Below are positions 16,096-23,047 of a stretch of DNA of 64,000 nucleotides, one piece after another (the first letter of the stretch is position 1; the number at the start of each line of letters is the position of its first letter). Under the pieces are notes generated by a model. That model was not told the DNA's origin and searched no databases. It was given only the letters and a program-made list of their open reading frames with translations. The DNA comes from Chitinophaga nivalis (lineage in GTDB: Bacteria > Bacteroidota > Bacteroidia > Chitinophagales > Chitinophagaceae), in assembly GCF_025989125.1 (NCBI RefSeq), contig NZ_JAPDNR010000001.1, positions 4,136,301 through 4,200,300 of the forward strand, in the 5' to 3' direction. The position numbers and the translations under genes were made by a program.

Positions 16096-16629
16096 TTATA
16101 TGCCGGCTGTTGCCGTAAACAGTTGCTGCGCCAAAGTAAGGTCGGCGGGAGCATGCAGCGGCACCGGCAGGAAGTAAGGTGTTTGCCGGCTTTGCGTTTT
16201 TAAGGCTTGTTGGTTAGTTGTTTGATCCCAGGGTGGGTATACCCTTATTCCACGTTTGCCGGCCTTTTTTTCACTCGTTATAATGCCATGGGCGATTAAT
16301 ATTGTTTTGGGGAAGATGAATACCCCACCTTTTTCTTCCTGTCGGGCACTGATAACGATAAAATCGAGATGATCTGCCGCCGTAAAAGGTTGGGTGATCC
16401 CTTGCGGATTTCTTTGCCAGATCGTTACAAATTGCCCGGTTTTGGTGGGCGTTATTTTGGAAACCCGGAACTGTACTGTTTTCCCGTTGAGCTGAAAGCT
16501 GCAGGCGCCATATTCCTGGCTTTCAGCAGCTGGGTGTAAGCCTGTCACTACAAAATCTCCTTTGTCAAATACCGCCGTTTTGAGCAGATAAAAATCGGGG
16601 TGTATATTTTTTACCGCAGCTGCTTGCAT
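16096..16629 (-). CDS. MepB family protein
   Basis: A 177-residue protein matching the MepB family: GACSFQLNGKTVQFRVSKIT, then QFVTIWQRNP, FIFPKTILIAHGIITS and the strong C-terminal motif GKRGIRVYPPWD (about 137-148). The family is named after a gene next to the Staphylococcus aureus mepRA multidrug locus; its biochemical role is unknown. Here it lies 22 bp after an Imm1-type gene on the same strand, possibly in one unit. No transporter of the MepA type is next to it; the EamA transporter two genes upstream is of a different family. Confidence 0.8.
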   Translation of the reverse strand: MQAAAVKNIHPDFYLLKTAVFDKGDFVVTGLHPAAESQEYGACSFQLNGKTVQFRVSKITPTKTGQFVTIWQRNPQGITQPFTAADHLDFIVISARQEEKGGVFIFPKTILIAHGIITSEKKAGKRGIRVYPPWDQTTNQQALKTQSRQTPYFLPVPLHAPADLTLAQQLFTATAGI

Positions 16630-16651
16630 GGAATCATTGTTTTAAGGTCGT

Positions 16652-17032
16652 TTAAACATCCTGTTCCCAGTTTAATCCGGGATGCATGGCGGCATGTTCA
16701 ATATAGTATAGCAGTGCCTCAGTGGCTGTAGCTTTATCTACGCATAACCTCGCGGGAAAAAGTCCTTTTTGTCCACCGGTCACCAGGGCTATATCCTGCT
16801 CGTCCTGTGCGCGGGCATCAGCCAGCAAATTAAAAAAGGCAGTATCCTCTTCCACTACAAAGGTGACGATGTAAAGTTCATCGTTACCACCACCGATCAT
16901 CAGGCATCCGTTGTCATTACTGGCTATCAGCTGGGTACTATTTTTACCATCGAGGGCGTGTAAGGCGGACAGCGCATCTGTGGGAGATGTGATGGCTTGG
17001 TCAACGCTATGATGGTCAGTTGTGATATGCAT
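16652..17032 (-). CDS. Imm1-like immunity protein
   Basis: A 126-residue acidic protein with a pattern I recognise from Imm1-family immunity proteins: LMIGGGNDELYIVTFV, LVTGGQKGLFPARLCVDKAT and ALLYYIEHAAMHPGLNWEQD. Such proteins neutralise deaminase or nuclease toxins of polymorphic toxin systems. I chose the ATG at 17032 instead of the longer frame to 17107, because a perfect -7 box (17037-17044) ends 4 nt before it. No cognate toxin gene is visible in the window, so it is either an orphan immunity gene or serves another role. Family assignment is by eye. Confidence 0.65.
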   Translation of the reverse strand: MHITTDHHSVDQAITSPTDALSALHALDGKNSTQLIASNDNGCLMIGGGNDELYIVTFVVEEDTAFFNLLADARAQDEQDIALVTGGQKGLFPARLCVDKATATEALLYYIEHAAMHPGLNWEQDV

Positions 17033-17036
17033 CCGG

Positions 17037-17044
17037 CAAATGTA
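17037..17044 (-). promoter_or_regulatory. -7 box of the Imm1-like gene (likely leaderless)
   Basis: The minus strand reads TACATTTG, a full TAnnTTTG match ending 4 nt before the ATG at 17032. The same 4-nt spacing is found before the TetR gene and the acetyltransferase at 55351. Confidence 0.6.
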
Positions 17045-17076
17045 GTATTTTCCGGCAGAAGGAGATTTACCGGTAC

Positions 17077-17952
17077 TTATTCCCGCTCCGCCAGCCGCGG
17101 TAACCACTTTATTTCCGTGATCCCGATGGCGGCCATAATCATGCCGCCGCCAACGAGGGTAGGGTAAGTAATGGTTTCTCCCAGCACCAACCAGGCGGCT
17201 ATCGCAGCAAACAGGGGTTCAAACAGGAACGCCTGTACGATTTGTTCTTCTGTCAGGTATCGTTGTGCGATGCTTTGTATGGCATACATATAGGCCGTTG
17301 CCGGGATGGCGGCAAACAATACGCCGGCCCAGAATACCGGTTCGGCTGGCAGCCATACGGAAGACGCATCCGGCAGGGCCAGACACAGCGCACCGATGCC
17401 GCACCAAAGCATGACCAGCGCCATGACGGGAAGCGGGGAGATGTTGCGGGGGAGTTGCCCCGTTTGGATAATGTAACATGCGAAACCAACCGAACAGGCA
17501 ATGATCAGCAGATCGCCGTAGTTGATGGATAAGCCATGCTGAACGGTGATGACGTAAAGCCCGGCGAGACAAATGATACAGGCGATCCAGGTTTTTGGCG
17601 CCACGGTTTTTTTATAGAACAGGTATTTAAAAAGGGGGATCAGTAATACGTCCAGCCCTGTAATAAAGGCCACATTGGCCACGGTGGTATATTGCAATCC
17701 GGTTGTTTGCAGCAGGGTGCCCGCGAGTAAAGGTATGCTGATGAAAAGGCTGGCCCGTACCGTGTCCCGCGTGATGGAAGACAGTTGCCGGAAAACAACG
17801 ACGCCCAGCACAAGGGCGGCGATCAGGAATTTATAGGCAACAAATATCACCGGGGTAGCCGCTGCCATGCCGGTTTTGGTAAATGTAAACGAGATGCCCC
17901 AGAAAGCCGTACCGAGTATAATAAGCCCCAGGTAAAGGTATTTTTTAGCCAT
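17077..17952 (-). CDS. EamA/DMT-family transporter
   Basis: A drug/metabolite transporter of about 291 residues with ten hydrophobic segments and the two-EamA-repeat layout: YLGLIILGTAFWGISFTFTK in segment 1, LLAGTLLQTTGLQYTTVANVAFITGLDVLLIPL in the first repeat, and LFEPLFAAIAAWLVLGETIT in the second. Family members export amino acids, purines or other small molecules in the inner membrane. The start at 17952 (MAKKYLYLG) fits the family; an upstream ATG at 17973 would add MKLPARI. It is divergent from an AsnC/Lrp-type regulator, a common pairing for amino-acid exporters, so regulation by that protein is likely (inference). Confidence 0.85.
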   Translation of the reverse strand: MAKKYLYLGLIILGTAFWGISFTFTKTGMAAATPVIFVAYKFLIAALVLGVVVFRQLSSITRDTVRASLFISIPLLAGTLLQTTGLQYTTVANVAFITGLDVLLIPLFKYLFYKKTVAPKTWIACIICLAGLYVITVQHGLSINYGDLLIIACSVGFACYIIQTGQLPRNISPLPVMALVMLWCGIGALCLALPDASSVWLPAEPVFWAGVLFAAIPATAYMYAIQSIAQRYLTEEQIVQAFLFEPLFAAIAAWLVLGETITYPTLVGGGMIMAAIGITEIKWLPRLAERE

Positions 17953-18049
17953 GATCCTTGCAGGTAATTTCATTGTAAAATTAGGCTGGAAATCAATAGT
18001 TATTAAATAGGATCAATGGTGGTAATTAATATTTTCAGTTGAATTAAGC

Positions 18050-18057
18050 TATTTTTG
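18050..18057 (+). promoter_or_regulatory. -7 box of the AsnC-type regulator (likely leaderless)
   Basis: TATTTTTG matches TAnnTTTG and ends 5 nt before the ATG at 18063. Upstream, TTAAT (18026-18030) and ATTAA (18043-18047) form an inverted repeat with a 12-bp spacer, a plausible Lrp/AsnC site. Confidence 0.55.
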
Positions 18058-18062
18058 CCGGT

Positions 18063-18503
18063 ATGAAAAACGAATCGTTGGCAGATGAAACGGATCTGCA
18101 AATAATCGCTGCCCTGCAGAAAAATGCAAGGGCATCTTTCGCAGATATTGGCAGAATGGTATCCTTGTCTCCCTCTGCTGTCAGGGAACGGATTTTACAC
18201 CTGGAAGATGCCGGCGTCATCAAACGATACCAGGTGGAAGTGGATTACAGATTACTGGGGTTAGACATCGAGGCGTTTATCCTGGTAAAAGTGTATCACG
18301 GATCTTTACAAACGTTGATCAAAAAAGCGGCTATCTGGCCGGAAGTGCTGGAAGCAAACCGTATCGCCGGAGAGCATACGGTGATTGTCAGAACCGCCTT
18401 GAAAGACCGCCTGCACCTGCAGGAGTTCATCGACAAAATATCGACATATGGAGATACCGTGACGCTGCTGATTCTTTCTGCCATTGAGAAAAAACAGGTA
18501 TAG
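18063..18503 (+). CDS. Lrp/AsnC family transcriptional regulator
   Basis: A 146-residue regulator with an N-terminal helix-turn-helix (DLQIIAALQKNARASFADIG, then RMVSLSPSAVRERILHLEDAG, residues 11-51) and a C-terminal ligand-binding RAM domain beginning YRLLGLDIEAFILVKV. AsnC-type proteins sense amino acids and often control a divergent transporter gene; here an EamA exporter is divergent. The start codon follows a -7 box by 5 nt, so the message is probably leaderless. The last part (GDTVTLLILSAIEKKQV) matches the usual end of the family. Confidence 0.9.
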   Translation: MKNESLADETDLQIIAALQKNARASFADIGRMVSLSPSAVRERILHLEDAGVIKRYQVEVDYRLLGLDIEAFILVKVYHGSLQTLIKKAAIWPEVLEANRIAGEHTVIVRTALKDRLHLQEFIDKISTYGDTVTLLILSAIEKKQV

Positions 18504-18559
18504 CCACGGACGCCCGTATTTTAAACGATTGTAAGCAACGCCATAAAACAACAGATAGT

Positions 18560-19030
18560 ATGACAACAGCAGGAGAGATAATACTCGAACCATTGACCAT
18601 CGCAGATGCCGCCGGGTTTTATGCACTCTATACCGTCCGGGAAAAGGAAGCAACGGTATCTCCTTTTCTGCCGGAGGAAACACCGGCGGCATTTACCCAA
18701 CGGATTATCGCACTTTGCGCTTACATCTTCACCATCCGGCTGGCTGCTCAACCCGATGTGATGATAGGGGATTGTGCTTTGCATGACTGGAATGAACAAA
18801 CCGGAGAAATAGAAATCGGCGGCTCTTTATTTCCGGAATACCGGGGTAAGGGTTATATGCAGGCTGCTTTTGGGTTGCTGGAAACGCTGGCGCAACAACA
18901 TTTTCCGGTGAAACGGATACTGGGCAAAACAACGCCCGAAAACAGGAATGCAGTACGGCTGGTAGAGAAGCTGGGTTTTGTACAAGTAAGCGCAGATGAT
19001 ACCACGGTGGTCATGGGTAAAACACTGTAA
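18560..19030 (+). CDS. GNAT family N-acetyltransferase (RimJ/RimL type)
   Basis: A 156-residue acetyltransferase. The acetyl-CoA-binding segment is LFPEYRGKGYMQAAFGLLE (about 93-111), with the R-G-x-G-Y pattern, and the C-terminal NRNAVRLVEKLGFVQVSADD gives the RimJ/RimL signature. The acceptor may be an N-terminal amino acid of a protein or a small molecule. It follows the AsnC-type gene by 56 bp on the same strand and could be co-transcribed. A strong convergent hairpin at 19082-19119 ends the unit. Confidence 0.85.
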   Translation: MTTAGEIILEPLTIADAAGFYALYTVREKEATVSPFLPEETPAAFTQRIIALCAYIFTIRLAAQPDVMIGDCALHDWNEQTGEIEIGGSLFPEYRGKGYMQAAFGLLETLAQQHFPVKRILGKTTPENRNAVRLVEKLGFVQVSADDTTVVMGKTL

Positions 19031-19081
19031 GGGGCTATCCCTGTTTTGATTTTTCTCGTAACAGCTGATAGCCAGCATAAA

Positions 19082-19119
19082 ACAAGCGGGTGTCTCCTAT
19101 TACTGAGACACCCGCTTGT
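19082..19119. terminator. Bidirectional terminator, 15-bp hairpin
   Basis: ACAAGCGGGTGTCTC (19082-19096) and GAGACACCCGCTTGT (19105-19119) are perfect 15-bp arms around an 8-nt loop. It lies between convergent genes (acetyltransferase and MsrA). Confidence 0.85.
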
Positions 19120-19144
19120 GCGTTATAAACATAACAGTTGTTTG

Positions 19145-19633
19145 TTACAGCTTCCATTCCGGCCGCAGAAAATGACAGGTGTATCCATGCGGATGTTTTT
19201 GTAAATAATCCTGGTGTTCCTCTTCTGCATCCCAGAAATCACCTGCGGGTACTACTTCAGTGACTACTTTACCGGGCCATCTGCCAGCGGCATTGATCTC
19301 TTCAATCAGCGCTGTGGCGGTTTCCTGCTGTTGCTCATTGAGATAGAAGATCGCAGAACGATAAGAAGTGCCGATATCATTGCCCTGCCTGTTGGGCGTG
19401 GTAGGGTCGTGTATCTGGAAGAAAAATTCCAGTAGCTGCCGATAGGATAATTGCGTAGGATCAAAGGTAACGGCTATGCCTTCTGCATGCGTACCATGAT
19501 TTCTATAGGTGGCATGAGGCACATCGCCGCCAGTGTATCCAACCACGGTAGAGAGAACGCCGGGCAATTGACGAATTAACTCTTCTACACCCCAAAAGCA
19601 ACCTCCTGCAAGAATGGCTTTTTCTGCACTCAT
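19145..19633 (-). CDS. msrA: Peptide methionine-S-sulfoxide reductase MsrA
   Basis: A 162-residue MsrA. The catalytic motif GCFWG is at 11-15 with Cys12 as nucleophile, followed by GVLSTVVGYTGG, the substrate-binding YRNHGTHAEGIAVTFDP, and FFFQIHDPTTPNRQGNDIGTSYRS. The C-terminal motif HQDYLQKHPHGYTCHF holds a possible resolving Cys. The enzyme repairs S-methionine sulfoxide in oxidised proteins with thioredoxin, in the cytoplasm. It stands alone, with no MsrB domain fused. Length fits the short bacterial form. Confidence 0.95.
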   Translation of the reverse strand: MSAEKAILAGGCFWGVEELIRQLPGVLSTVVGYTGGDVPHATYRNHGTHAEGIAVTFDPTQLSYRQLLEFFFQIHDPTTPNRQGNDIGTSYRSAIFYLNEQQQETATALIEEINAAGRWPGKVVTEVVPAGDFWDAEEEHQDYLQKHPHGYTCHFLRPEWKL

Positions 19634-19903
19634 AAGTTCATTGTTTTTTGTGCGATGAAGTTATGGTTTTGATCTGATATAAGCAATCCGCCCGTCTGCA
19701 GCGGCTGCGATGATGAGGTGAGGTTCCGGGATAGTATGCATCCCAGGATCGTAATGCGGGGAGAAAGCAGTAGCCCGCTGCGTGTAAACTATATTTGTCC
19801 GTATCTCTCAAAATAGATATCTTGATGTCAATTGTTTTTTAACGCAGTCGTTAACCTTTATTCATTCAGCGACCCGATTTTTACTGTAAAACCACTATTT
19901 ATT

Positions 19904-20122
19904 ATGAAAAAGAAAGTTAATCTTCAAAAGAAGTTATTCATTCAGAAAAAAGACATCATCAACCTGACAGGCACCCAACAGATTGTGGGGGGATATGTAA
20001 CCCAGTTTGATAATTCCTGTCCGGGTAACTGTAACTATGTTACTTTATTTGACAACTCCTGCCCGGGCCGTTGTAACTATCCTACGTTGTTTAATGCTTC
20101 CTGCCCTGGTGTAAAGTGTTAA
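19904..20122 (+). CDS. Lanthipeptide-like precursor with three core repeats
   Basis: A 72-residue peptide. The leader (residues 1-30) is rich in Lys and ends in a double Gly: MKKKVNLQKKLFIQKKDIIN through LTGTQQIVGG, matching the Bacteroidota class I lanthipeptide leader pattern (KLxLxK..I..L....GG). The rest is three head-to-tail 14-residue units: YVTQFDNSCPGNCN, YVTLFDNSCPGRCN and YPTLFNASCPGVKC, each with Thr, Ser and two Cys that could form thioether or disulfide bonds. The ATG at 19904 fits the leader; the longer frame does not. A terminator with a U-run follows at 20144-20169. No LanB/LanC-type enzyme or GG peptidase transporter is in the window, so maturation is unproven. Confidence 0.8.
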   Translation: MKKKVNLQKKLFIQKKDIINLTGTQQIVGGYVTQFDNSCPGNCNYVTLFDNSCPGRCNYPTLFNASCPGVKC

Positions 20123-20143
20123 TCCTCGTAACGTTTTTTGAAG

Positions 20144-20175
20144 AGAGGGTGTCTTAACAGACATCCTCTTTTTTA
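20144..20175 (+). terminator. Intrinsic terminator of the lanthipeptide-like precursor
   Basis: AGAGGGTGTCT (20144-20154) pairs with AGACATCCTCT (20159-20169) over 11 bp with one G-U, with a TAAC loop, followed by a run of T. Confidence 0.85.
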
Positions 20176-20209
20176 TTGCGGAGAAACGAGAACACCATCG
20201 GAATAAAAA

Positions 20210-20234
20210 AGCCGGCTCTTGTTGGGAGCCGGCT
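20210..20234 (-). terminator. Intrinsic terminator of the ankyrin genes
   Basis: On the minus strand AGCCGGCTC hairpins with GAGCCGGCT (7-nt loop) and is followed by TTTTTTATT. It lies 30 bp after the stop at 20264. Confidence 0.85.
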
Positions 20235-20263
20235 GCGTATCATACAAAAAATATAGTAGCGTT

Positions 20264-21604
20264 TTATCCTTTTAATATCCTGGCTTTCTCTTCCTCAAAT
20301 TCTGCCTGTGATAAAATGCCGGCATCCAGCAATTCTTTTAAGTCCAGCAATGCTTGTTTTTTCTCTGCCATACTGAGGCCCGCTTTAGCTTCAACCGGAA
20401 CGGGAGCAGCAGCCGTCGCTTTCGCTGCGGGAGAGTGAAAGCTGAGCAGGAGGCTGGCAATTTCATTATACCCTTTGATGGAAGCGTAATCGATGGCTTT
20501 CTGTTCTTTGGTATTCACGATCGTTACATCCGCGCCTTGTTCCAGCAGGTATTTCACGATATCTTTTTTACCGCAGGAAGCAGCATAGTGCAGGGCAGTA
20601 TTACCGGATTCGTCCTGGATGTTAATCTGCGCTTCCCGTTCGAGCAACAGTTTTACCATACTCAGGTGTCCGTTTTTGGCCGCTACATGCAGGAGGCTTT
20701 CGCCACCGTAACTATAGGTGTGATTCAACGTGAAGGCGCTGTCCATAGACAGGTTCGAAGCGCTTTCCACCCAATCCAGATAACTATTCATGCTGGCCGT
20801 ATCTGCAGATAATGGCTGGCTGAAATTAACATCGATGCCTTTATCCAGGAAGAGGGCAACGATCTCTTTCTGGTTGTTGGCACAGGCATACCAGATAGGC
20901 GACAGGCCATTCTTTGAGGTGATCAGCACATCGGCGCCGTGTTGTACCAGTAAGTTGGTGAGGGCCCGGTTGGTATCATAACAGGCAATCAGCAGGGCGG
21001 ATTCTCCGGCATGATTGACATGGTTCACGTCCACGTGATTATCGATCAGGCAGGTGGCCATGGCAATATTTTTCGCACGTACGGCGGTAATAAGCGGATT
21101 ATCACCTGCCTTGTTGGTGGTATTCACATTGGCGCCGTTATCGATCAGTGTTTGTACAATGTCTTTGTTGCGCCATGCCGCTGCAATGAGCAGGGGAGTT
21201 TCGGCCTGGTTGTTTTCCAGGTCAACGGTTACACCTTGTTGCAGCAGGGCATCCACCAGTTCTTTCTGCCCGGTTTTGGCGGTGAGGTGTAAGAGGCTGT
21301 TGCCCTGCAGGTCGTTGATATGGGTGCGTGCGCCTTTTTCCAGCAGCAAGAGGGCGGTTTGTTTCTGCTTTTGCAGGCAGGCAAAGTAAAAAGGCGTTTC
21401 GCCGTTATGATCTTCATAATCCAGTGCCGCACCAGCATCCAGCAATAGTTTTACCAGATCCTGGTAGCCGTGGTGCGCTGCATAGTGCAGCGCTGTTCTG
21501 CCTTTTTCATCTGTATACGCAACATCTACTTCGTTATTGGCCAGCAGGATCTCTGCTATTTTACGCTTACCGCTTTCACAGGCAATGATAAATGACATGG
21601 ACAT
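20264..21604 (-). CDS. Ankyrin-repeat protein with C-terminal SHOCT domain
   Basis: A 446-residue protein made of about eleven ankyrin repeats (for example GRTALHYAAHHGYQDLVKLL, NGETPFYFACLQKQKQTALL, GNSLLHLTAKTGQKELVDAL and GNTALHYAASCGKKDIVKYL), then an Ala/Pro-rich linker (about 392-405), then a SHOCT motif at the end (LLDLKELLDAGILSQAEFEE, about 420-440). Ankyrin repeats mediate protein binding; SHOCT domains are short helical pairs of unknown role, often at protein ends. No signal peptide, so cytoplasmic. The gene follows the second ankyrin gene by 5 bp and is presumably translated from the same message. Confidence 0.88.
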   Translation of the reverse strand: MSMSFIIACESGKRKIAEILLANNEVDVAYTDEKGRTALHYAAHHGYQDLVKLLLDAGAALDYEDHNGETPFYFACLQKQKQTALLLLEKGARTHINDLQGNSLLHLTAKTGQKELVDALLQQGVTVDLENNQAETPLLIAAAWRNKDIVQTLIDNGANVNTTNKAGDNPLITAVRAKNIAMATCLIDNHVDVNHVNHAGESALLIACYDTNRALTNLLVQHGADVLITSKNGLSPIWYACANNQKEIVALFLDKGIDVNFSQPLSADTASMNSYLDWVESASNLSMDSAFTLNHTYSYGGESLLHVAAKNGHLSMVKLLLEREAQINIQDESGNTALHYAASCGKKDIVKYLLEQGADVTIVNTKEQKAIDYASIKGYNEIASLLLSFHSPAAKATAAAPVPVEAKAGLSMAEKKQALLDLKELLDAGILSQAEFEEEKARILKG

Positions 21605-21609
21605 AGTGG

Positions 21610-22803
21610 CTAGGATTTATGTTTTAAAAGTAATTCAACGGTCTTTGCTTTCAGGTTATCCTGGGCAGCCAGGTCCAGCGGACTTTTATCCTGATCGTTG
21701 GTGACGTTTACAGCGGCTCCGTTTTCTATCAGCAGTTTCACTTTACGGTACAATTGTTTCGCTGCTTCCTGTTCGTAGTTTACATTATAGGCGCATACTT
21801 TATGCAGAATGGTATTGCCTTCATCATCGCGGCGCTCCAGGTCTACCACACCGGCTTCCAGTACTGTTTGCAGTACTTCGGCGGGGTATTCGCTGATCCA
21901 GTCCAGGGCGGATTTATCCTTACTGTAGTAAGGAGCCGTCTGATAGATGTCGGCGCCGTCGCGGAGCAATGCCTGTATAACGGCGGTCTCGTATTCGGAA
22001 CCTCTCCGCCGCATGCGCACTGCGCCTACAAACAGCGGTTCTTTGTTTTTATTAAGCCCTTCAAAATCCGGTGCCGCATAGCGGAGCAGTTTTTCATACA
22101 GTTGTATGTCGCATACCTGGTGTACTATAGCATTATAAAAAGGTGTTTCTCCGTCTTTGTTGGGTTGGTTGGGATCTGCGCCGTTTTCCAGCAAGAGGTC
22201 TATGTAACGCGATTTGGAACTGCCTACTGCCAGGTGCAGCGGCGTTGTGCCCACAATGTTGCCGGCATTGGGATCCAGGCCTTCGCCGATGAGGAAGGAA
22301 AGATAGGCCAGGCCAATATCTTCCTTGATGGCAAATTCCTGTACAATCTTATAAAGAAAGTTCTCTTCGTAATTGGTTTTATAATGAATATCGCAGCCTG
22401 CCGCTACCAGTATCCGGATCTGTTCCATGGGGGCAGATTGGTTGAAGGCTACTCTCAGCAAGGTTTTATCCTGCAGGGCATCATTAATATTATCTAGTCT
22501 GGCTACAAAGGAAGTGAGAAAGTCCAGTTCCTCAGGTGTTGTCCCGAGTGTTCTGAACAGGCTTTCAAAGATGCTGCCGTCGAATTTATCATATTCATAA
22601 ATATCCATGACAATCAAACCTTCCTTGATCAACAGCTCATCTACCAGATCAAATGCTTTGGTGAGCAGGAGGCTGTCGAAGATTTGTTTTTTATCAAAAT
22701 CAGGTAGTTGCTTAGGTAGTTTTTCACCCTGTGTGATCAGTTGTCTCACGTCGGCCATATTGCGTCTTCTGATTGCATCCGCCAGTTTATTCACTTCGTA
22801 CAT
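21610..22803 (-). CDS. Ankyrin-repeat protein
   Basis: A 397-residue protein with ankyrin repeats mostly in the C-terminal two thirds (VGTTPLHLAVGSSKSRYIDL, DGETPFYNAIVHQVCDIQLY, EGNTILHKVCAYNVNYEQEA, QDKSPLDLAAQDNLKAKTVE). The first 100 residues are helical and diverged. No signal peptide. It is the first gene of a two-gene operon with the SHOCT-ankyrin protein; a canonical -7 box on the minus strand (22847-22854) lies 44 bp before the start with a 17-bp palindrome next to it, so expression is probably regulated. The partner bound by the repeats is unknown. Confidence 0.85.
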   Translation of the reverse strand: MYEVNKLADAIRRRNMADVRQLITQGEKLPKQLPDFDKKQIFDSLLLTKAFDLVDELLIKEGLIVMDIYEYDKFDGSIFESLFRTLGTTPEELDFLTSFVARLDNINDALQDKTLLRVAFNQSAPMEQIRILVAAGCDIHYKTNYEENFLYKIVQEFAIKEDIGLAYLSFLIGEGLDPNAGNIVGTTPLHLAVGSSKSRYIDLLLENGADPNQPNKDGETPFYNAIVHQVCDIQLYEKLLRYAAPDFEGLNKNKEPLFVGAVRMRRRGSEYETAVIQALLRDGADIYQTAPYYSKDKSALDWISEYPAEVLQTVLEAGVVDLERRDDEGNTILHKVCAYNVNYEQEAAKQLYRKVKLLIENGAAVNVTNDQDKSPLDLAAQDNLKAKTVELLLKHKS

Positions 22804-22846
22804 AGGTCTGTGGTTTTTTTGCGCTGTGTCTGGTCAATTTTCCTGC

Positions 22847-22875
22847 CAAATATAGGGCAGATGATGCCATCATCT
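22847..22875 (-). promoter_or_regulatory. Promoter and palindromic operator of the ankyrin operon
   Basis: The minus strand reads TATATTTG (22847-22854), a full -7 box. A perfect 17-bp palindrome AGATGATGCCATCATCT (22859-22875) abuts it upstream, the same layout as at the TetR operon. The regulator is not identified. Confidence 0.55.
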
Positions 22876-23047
22876 CACAAAAAAATAAAACGGGGTTTCG
22901 GATATCCATGTCAGTGAATCACGGGAACTGTGAAAACCTTTTACGTACCAGGCAGGATGCCGGCCATTATAGGATGTAGCAGGGGTAACGATAGCCGGGT
23001 AGGCAGCACCAGGAGTATAGCCGTGTCCGTTATCGGAATGTGGCCGG

